The notes beneath the pieces are model-generated. The model was not told the origin of the DNA, did no database searches, and saw only the letters and a list, made by a program, of their open reading frames with translations. Positions 6,213-8,543 of a DNA stretch of 8,543 nucleotides are shown in pieces; position 1 is the first letter of the stretch; each line of letters opens with the position of its first letter. Origin of the DNA: Clostridia bacterium (lineage in GTDB: Bacteria; Bacillota; Clostridia; Christensenellales; Aristaeellaceae); NCBI GenBank assembly GCA_024404395.1, contig JAKSPZ010000023.1, positions 1-8,543 on the forward strand, given 5' to 3'. The position numbers and the translations under genes are program-made.

Positions 6213-6571
6213 GGCAGTGCCACCCCCCACAGTCGGTTCAATGATAGTTGTATCAGCGGCTTTCCGCCCACCGTCGGCGGCAGATCCACCGCCGTCCGCG
6301 TGACCACGATCAGCGCATCCAGTGCGTCGGTCTTCAGGTAGCGGATCACCTGTTTGCGCAGCGCCGAGGGGACGGGACGTCCCTTCTTGACCTCGATGCC
6401 CACACGTCCCACCGTGAAATCCACACGGCAGCCCGGTGCCAGCCGCACCTCGTGATTGGGCTCGAGACCCGCCTCCGCCAGCACCCGCGCCACCTCGTCA
6501 TGGAGGTCGTACTCGTCGGGGAACGCGGAGACCCGCAGCGTTTTCAACGCTTCAATGATCGTCTTTGTCAT
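6209..6571 (-). CDS. Small PD-(D/E)XK nuclease-like protein paired with the SNF2 ATPase
   Basis: This 120-residue protein has the sequence pattern of a PD-(D/E)XK (restriction-endonuclease-like) nuclease: E26 in a first helix, D51 in CRVDF, E60-x-K62 in GIEVKKG, and Q74 in the following helix (RKQVIRYL), then a hydrophobic strand ALIVVT. The spacing D-x8-E-x-K and the predicted order helix-strand-strand-helix-strand fit a minimal active core that would cut DNA with Mg2+. No extra DNA-binding domain is visible, so it may rely on its neighbour for targeting. Its ATG overlaps the TGA of the RluA gene (ATGA), and its TGA overlaps the probable GTG start of the SNF2 gene (GTGA). This implies coupled translation in fixed proportion. 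Nuclease activity is inferred from motifs alone; a structural or inactive role cannot be excluded. Confidence 0.8.
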   Translation of the reverse strand: MTKTIIEALKTLRVSAFPDEYDLHDEVARVLAEAGLEPNHEVRLAPGCRVDFTVGRVGIEVKKGRPVPSALRKQVIRYLKTDALDALIVVTRTAVDLPPTVGGKPLIQLSLNRLWGVALP

Positions 6572-7452
6572 GTTTCAAGGAGCGCCTTCAATTCCTCCGG
6601 CAGGGGCGAGGTCAGCTCGACCCGCGCGCCCGTATCGGGATGATCGAAGGCAAGGAATGCTGAATGGAGGGCGAATCGACCCGGCAGGGTCTCCGTCTCC
6701 TTACCGTAGAGAAAATCGCCCACGATGGGGTGACCGATGGCGGACAGGTGCACCCGTATCTGATGGGTGCGCCCCGTTTCCAGCCGCAGTCGGACCAGGG
6801 TGCGCCCGTTGCCCGTCGCCACCACGGTCATGTGGGTGCGGGCGGGCTTGCCGTTCTCGTGATCGATGATGCGCCTGACCGTCGCCTCGGGCGCCTTGCC
6901 GATGGGCAGGTCGATGACGCGGTCGCCCTCGATCACACCCTCCGCCACCGCCAGATATTCGCGGACGAAGGACGGGGTGTGGAGCTGCTTTTGCAGGTGC
7001 GCGCAGGTGTGGGCGTCAAAAGCCGCGGTGAGCAGCCCCGATGTGCCCTTGTCCAGACGGTTCAGCGGACGAAAGACATAGCCTTCCCGCTCGCGGAAAC
7101 GGTACGCCAGCCGATTCTCCAGCGTCATGGCGTCGGACTTCACCGAGCACTGACAGGGCAGCGGCGCGGGCTTGTCCACCACATAGACGCTGTCGTCCAT
7201 GTAGGGGATGACGACGGAGGTCTCGTCGAAGACCACCGCGTCGTGTTCCCGCTCGGGCAGCACCACCTCGACGATGTCGCCCGCGCGGAGCTTCTCGTTG
7301 GCATGGACCACCGCGCCGTTGACCCGCAGACCGCCCTGCACCTTCAGCCGCGTGAGCTGGGTGTAGGACACCTCAAGGGTGCCGCGGACATAATGCTTGA
7401 TCAGCCGTCCGTCATCCTCGGGGGCGACGACGGCTCGAAGGGTCCGACTCAC
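6568..7452 (-). CDS. RluA-family RNA pseudouridine synthase
   Basis: This enzyme of 294 residues isomerises specific uridines to pseudouridine in rRNA or tRNA. It has the RluC/RluD layout: an N-terminal S4-like RNA-binding region (about 12-65, with TRLKVQGGLRVNG) and a catalytic domain from about 85. The catalytic Asp is D134 in RPLNRLDKGTSGLL; many relatives have HRLD where this one has NRLD. The C-terminal motif RLETGRTHQIRVHL (223-236) followed by GHPIVGD is typical. Length is close to the usual 290-320. The start is a GTG at 7450-7452, only 2 nt after the TGA of the phosphoribosyltransferase gene, with no strong Shine-Dalgarno, so translation is likely coupled. The target uridine (RluC, RluD or RluA type) cannot be assigned from sequence alone. 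Confidence 0.93.
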   Translation of the reverse strand: MSRTLRAVVAPEDDGRLIKHYVRGTLEVSYTQLTRLKVQGGLRVNGAVVHANEKLRAGDIVEVVLPEREHDAVVFDETSVVIPYMDDSVYVVDKPAPLPCQCSVKSDAMTLENRLAYRFREREGYVFRPLNRLDKGTSGLLTAAFDAHTCAHLQKQLHTPSFVREYLAVAEGVIEGDRVIDLPIGKAPEATVRRIIDHENGKPARTHMTVVATGNGRTLVRLRLETGRTHQIRVHLSAIGHPIVGDFLYGKETETLPGRFALHSAFLAFDHPDTGARVELTSPLPEELKALLET

Positions 7453-7454
7453 GA

Positions 7455-8015
7455 TCAGTCGATGGGATTGCCTTCCGCGTCGAACAGCGGGAGCTTCTCC
7501 AGATAGATGATGTCGTCGCGCTTGGCGGCGTCGCCCTCGGCGAGGATGGCCACACGACCGACGATGTTGCCGCCTGCGGTATTGACCAGAGACTCAAGGG
7601 CGCGGAGGGATTCGCCGGTGGAGATGACGTCGTCCACGATGACGACGCGCTTGCCCTTCATGTAGTCGGCATCATAGCCGTCCAGATACAGGGTCTGCAC
7701 GTGGTCGGTGGTGATGGAGCGGACCTCGACCTTCACGGGCTTGCGCATGTAGAGCTTCATGCCCTTTCTGGCCAGAACGTAGCGCTCGTTGTTGTTCAGG
7801 CGCGCCATTTCATGAACGATCGGAATGCCCTTGGACTCGGCGGTGATGAGGACGTCGTGCTCGGGGCAGCGTTCGTTCAGTGCCTTGGCGGCGGCGGTGG
7901 TCAGCTCGGGGTCGCCGAAGATGACGAAAGCACCGATCATGAGCTTGTCATTCAGGGGGCAGAGGGGCAGGTCGCGGTCCAGACCCGCGATATTCATGGA
8001 ATAATACTCTTTCAT
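7455..8015 (-). CDS. Apt-like purine phosphoribosyltransferase family protein
   Basis: This is a type I phosphoribosyltransferase of 186 residues, which would join a base to PRPP. The PRPP-binding loop is RVVIVDDVISTGESL (123-137), with the paired acidic residues D128-D129 and the STG turn. The central part (TAESKGIPIVHEMAR, 58-72, and VLARKGMKLYMRK, 80-92) resembles adenine and xanthine phosphoribosyltransferases, so adenine salvage is the best guess. It could instead be a regulator-type or differently specific member. The N-terminal block NIAGLDRDLPLCPLNDKL is longer than in E. coli Apt. The ATG at 8015 is chosen because AAAGGAGA (8022-8029) lies 6 nt upstream; a second ATG at residue 7 lacks such a site. 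The Shine-Dalgarno overlaps the stop codon of the preceding gene, 12 nt away. Its place in a tRNA/rRNA modification operon is notable. Confidence 0.85.
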   Translation of the reverse strand: MKEYYSMNIAGLDRDLPLCPLNDKLMIGAFVIFGDPELTTAAAKALNERCPEHDVLITAESKGIPIVHEMARLNNNERYVLARKGMKLYMRKPVKVEVRSITTDHVQTLYLDGYDADYMKGKRVVIVDDVISTGESLRALESLVNTAGGNIVGRVAILAEGDAAKRDDIIYLEKLPLFDAEGNPID

Positions 8016-8021
8016 GGCGAT

Positions 8022-8029
8022 TCTCCTTT
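8022..8029 (-). promoter_or_regulatory. Ribosome binding site of the phosphoribosyltransferase gene, overlapping the upstream stop
   Basis: AAAGGAGA on the minus strand lies 6 nt before the ATG at 8015 and shares bases 8028-8029 with the TAA stop (8028-8030) of the TtcA-like gene. Ribosomes ending the first gene would be placed directly on this site, which fits coupled translation and settles the start at 8015. Confidence 0.8.
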
Positions 8030-8543
8030 ATTCTTTCGGTCGATACCACAGACCGTATTGTTCTTCGTTCTTCAATGCGGAAAGCAGCTGTTCCCGCGCC
8101 TTTGGATAGCGCTTGGTGAGCTCGTCCAGCAGCCGTTTCATCTCGGCGCGGTCGGTCTGTCCGTTGACGGGACCGGGGGACTTGGTGACGGGCACCTCCA
8201 GTGCTTTGGCCAGATGGATGAGCTTCTTCTCGGGGCAGTAGATCATGGGGCGGATCTGGGTCACGCCCGACTTCTCCAGCGTCGTCGCGGGTTGGAAGGT
8301 ATGGAGCCGTCCTTCGTGGAGGACGCTCATCAGAAGCGTCTCCAGCGCGTCGTCCCGATGATGCCCCAACGCCAGCTTGTTGATGTTGTTTTCAACGCAG
8401 GTGTTGATGAGGGCGCCGCGGCGCATCCGCGCACAGAGGGAGCAGGGATTGGGTTCCTTCCGCTCCTCGAATACGATGGGACCGATCTCCGTCTCCTTGA
8501 CGATGTACGGAACCTCCAGCTTTCGGCAGAAGTCCCGCAGGGG
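8028..8543 (-). CDS. ttcA: TtcA-like tRNA 2-thiocytidine synthetase, partial: N-terminus outside window
   Basis: The visible C-terminal 171 residues belong to the TtcA branch of the PP-loop ATP pyrophosphatase/[4Fe-4S] family, which thiolates cytidine 32 of tRNAs. Evidence is the cluster motif PCSLCARMRRGAL (visible residues 33-45; ligands C34 and C37), the LALGHHRDDALETLLMS block and the IRPMIYCPEKK block, all in TtcA order. The PP-loop itself (SGGKDS type) would lie upstream, outside the window. The reading frame is open to the right edge, and an internal ATG at 8426 should not be taken as the start, because the CxxC motif lies before it. Where relatives usually have the third cluster cysteine (a CP or CxxCG motif), this protein reads KSPGPVNG, with Gly at codon 8172-8174. 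The stop is followed after 12 nt by the phosphoribosyltransferase start. TtcA-like function is likely; substrate and cluster state are uncertain. Confidence 0.82.
   Translation of the reverse strand, partial: PLRDFCRKLEVPYIVKETEIGPIVFEERKEPNPCSLCARMRRGALINTCVENNINKLALGHHRDDALETLLMSVLHEGRLHTFQPATTLEKSGVTQIRPMIYCPEKKLIHLAKALEVPVTKSPGPVNGQTDRAEMKRLLDELTKRYPKAREQLLSALKNEEQYGLWYRPKE

Noticed and set aside
4956..6341. 461-residue open frame on the plus strand
   Set aside because: It is antisense to the SNF2 gene, whose motifs are intact; the product is low in recognisable structure and there is no ribosome binding site.
4491..6571. Prophage fragment as origin of the SNF2/nuclease pair
   Set aside because: No integrase, structural gene, attachment site or composition break is visible, and the pair is in overlapping register with housekeeping genes; ancient capture cannot be excluded.
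6664..7506. 280-residue open frame on the plus strand
   Set aside because: It is antisense to the RluA-family gene and has no domain or start signal; it is a shadow of GC-rich codon use.
8028..8426. Complete 132-residue gene starting at the ATG at 8426
   Set aside because: The frame stays open to the window edge and encodes the CSLC cluster motif before that ATG, so it is the C-terminal part of a larger TtcA-like gene.

Overview
The window looks like a chromosomal segment from a GC-rich member of the Clostridia, probably gut-associated. This is inferred from four things: strong GGAGG ribosome binding sites with sigma70/sigmaA-type promoters in short AT-rich intergenic gaps, a secreted L,D-transpeptidase with peptidoglycan-binding, bacterial SH3 and Thr/Pro/Glu/Ala-rich segments, a LytTR response regulator, and a TtcA-like tRNA thiolase of the clostridial type. 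No rRNA, tRNA, CRISPR array, insertion sequence, integrase or phage structural gene is visible. Every base pair lies in a gene or in a gap shorter than 180 bp.

Left part (1-3694): a LytTR-type response regulator (minus strand, C-terminus outside the window) is divergent from a 959-residue exported L,D-transpeptidase (plus strand). The 174-bp gap between them holds two well-formed divergent promoters with 17-bp spacers and, between these, a tandem 11-bp imperfect direct repeat that could be an operator. It is a reasonable inference, not shown, that the regulator controls the cell-wall gene.

Middle (3695-4490): the transpeptidase gene converges on a TetR/AcrR-type repressor gene. Two hairpins lie between them, and each has its U-tract in the opposite direction, so each gene seems to have its own terminator. 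The tetR gene has a near-consensus promoter of its own, with repeats that may be autoregulatory operator sites.

Right part (4491-8543): a tightly packed minus-strand operon, read right to left: TtcA-like tRNA 2-thiocytidine synthetase (N-terminus outside the window), an Apt-like phosphoribosyltransferase, an RluA-family pseudouridine synthase, a 120-residue PD-(D/E)XK nuclease-like protein and a SNF2/SMARCAL1-like DNA translocase. Gaps are 12 and 2 nt, followed by two 4-nt stop/start overlaps, which suggests translational coupling. The first three genes are RNA-modification or nucleotide-salvage housekeeping. The last two form a nuclease-translocase pair that is the most interesting unit in the window: it could act in DNA repair, in restriction of foreign DNA, or both. 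No terminator is seen between the SNF2 gene and tetR, so read-through into tetR is possible.
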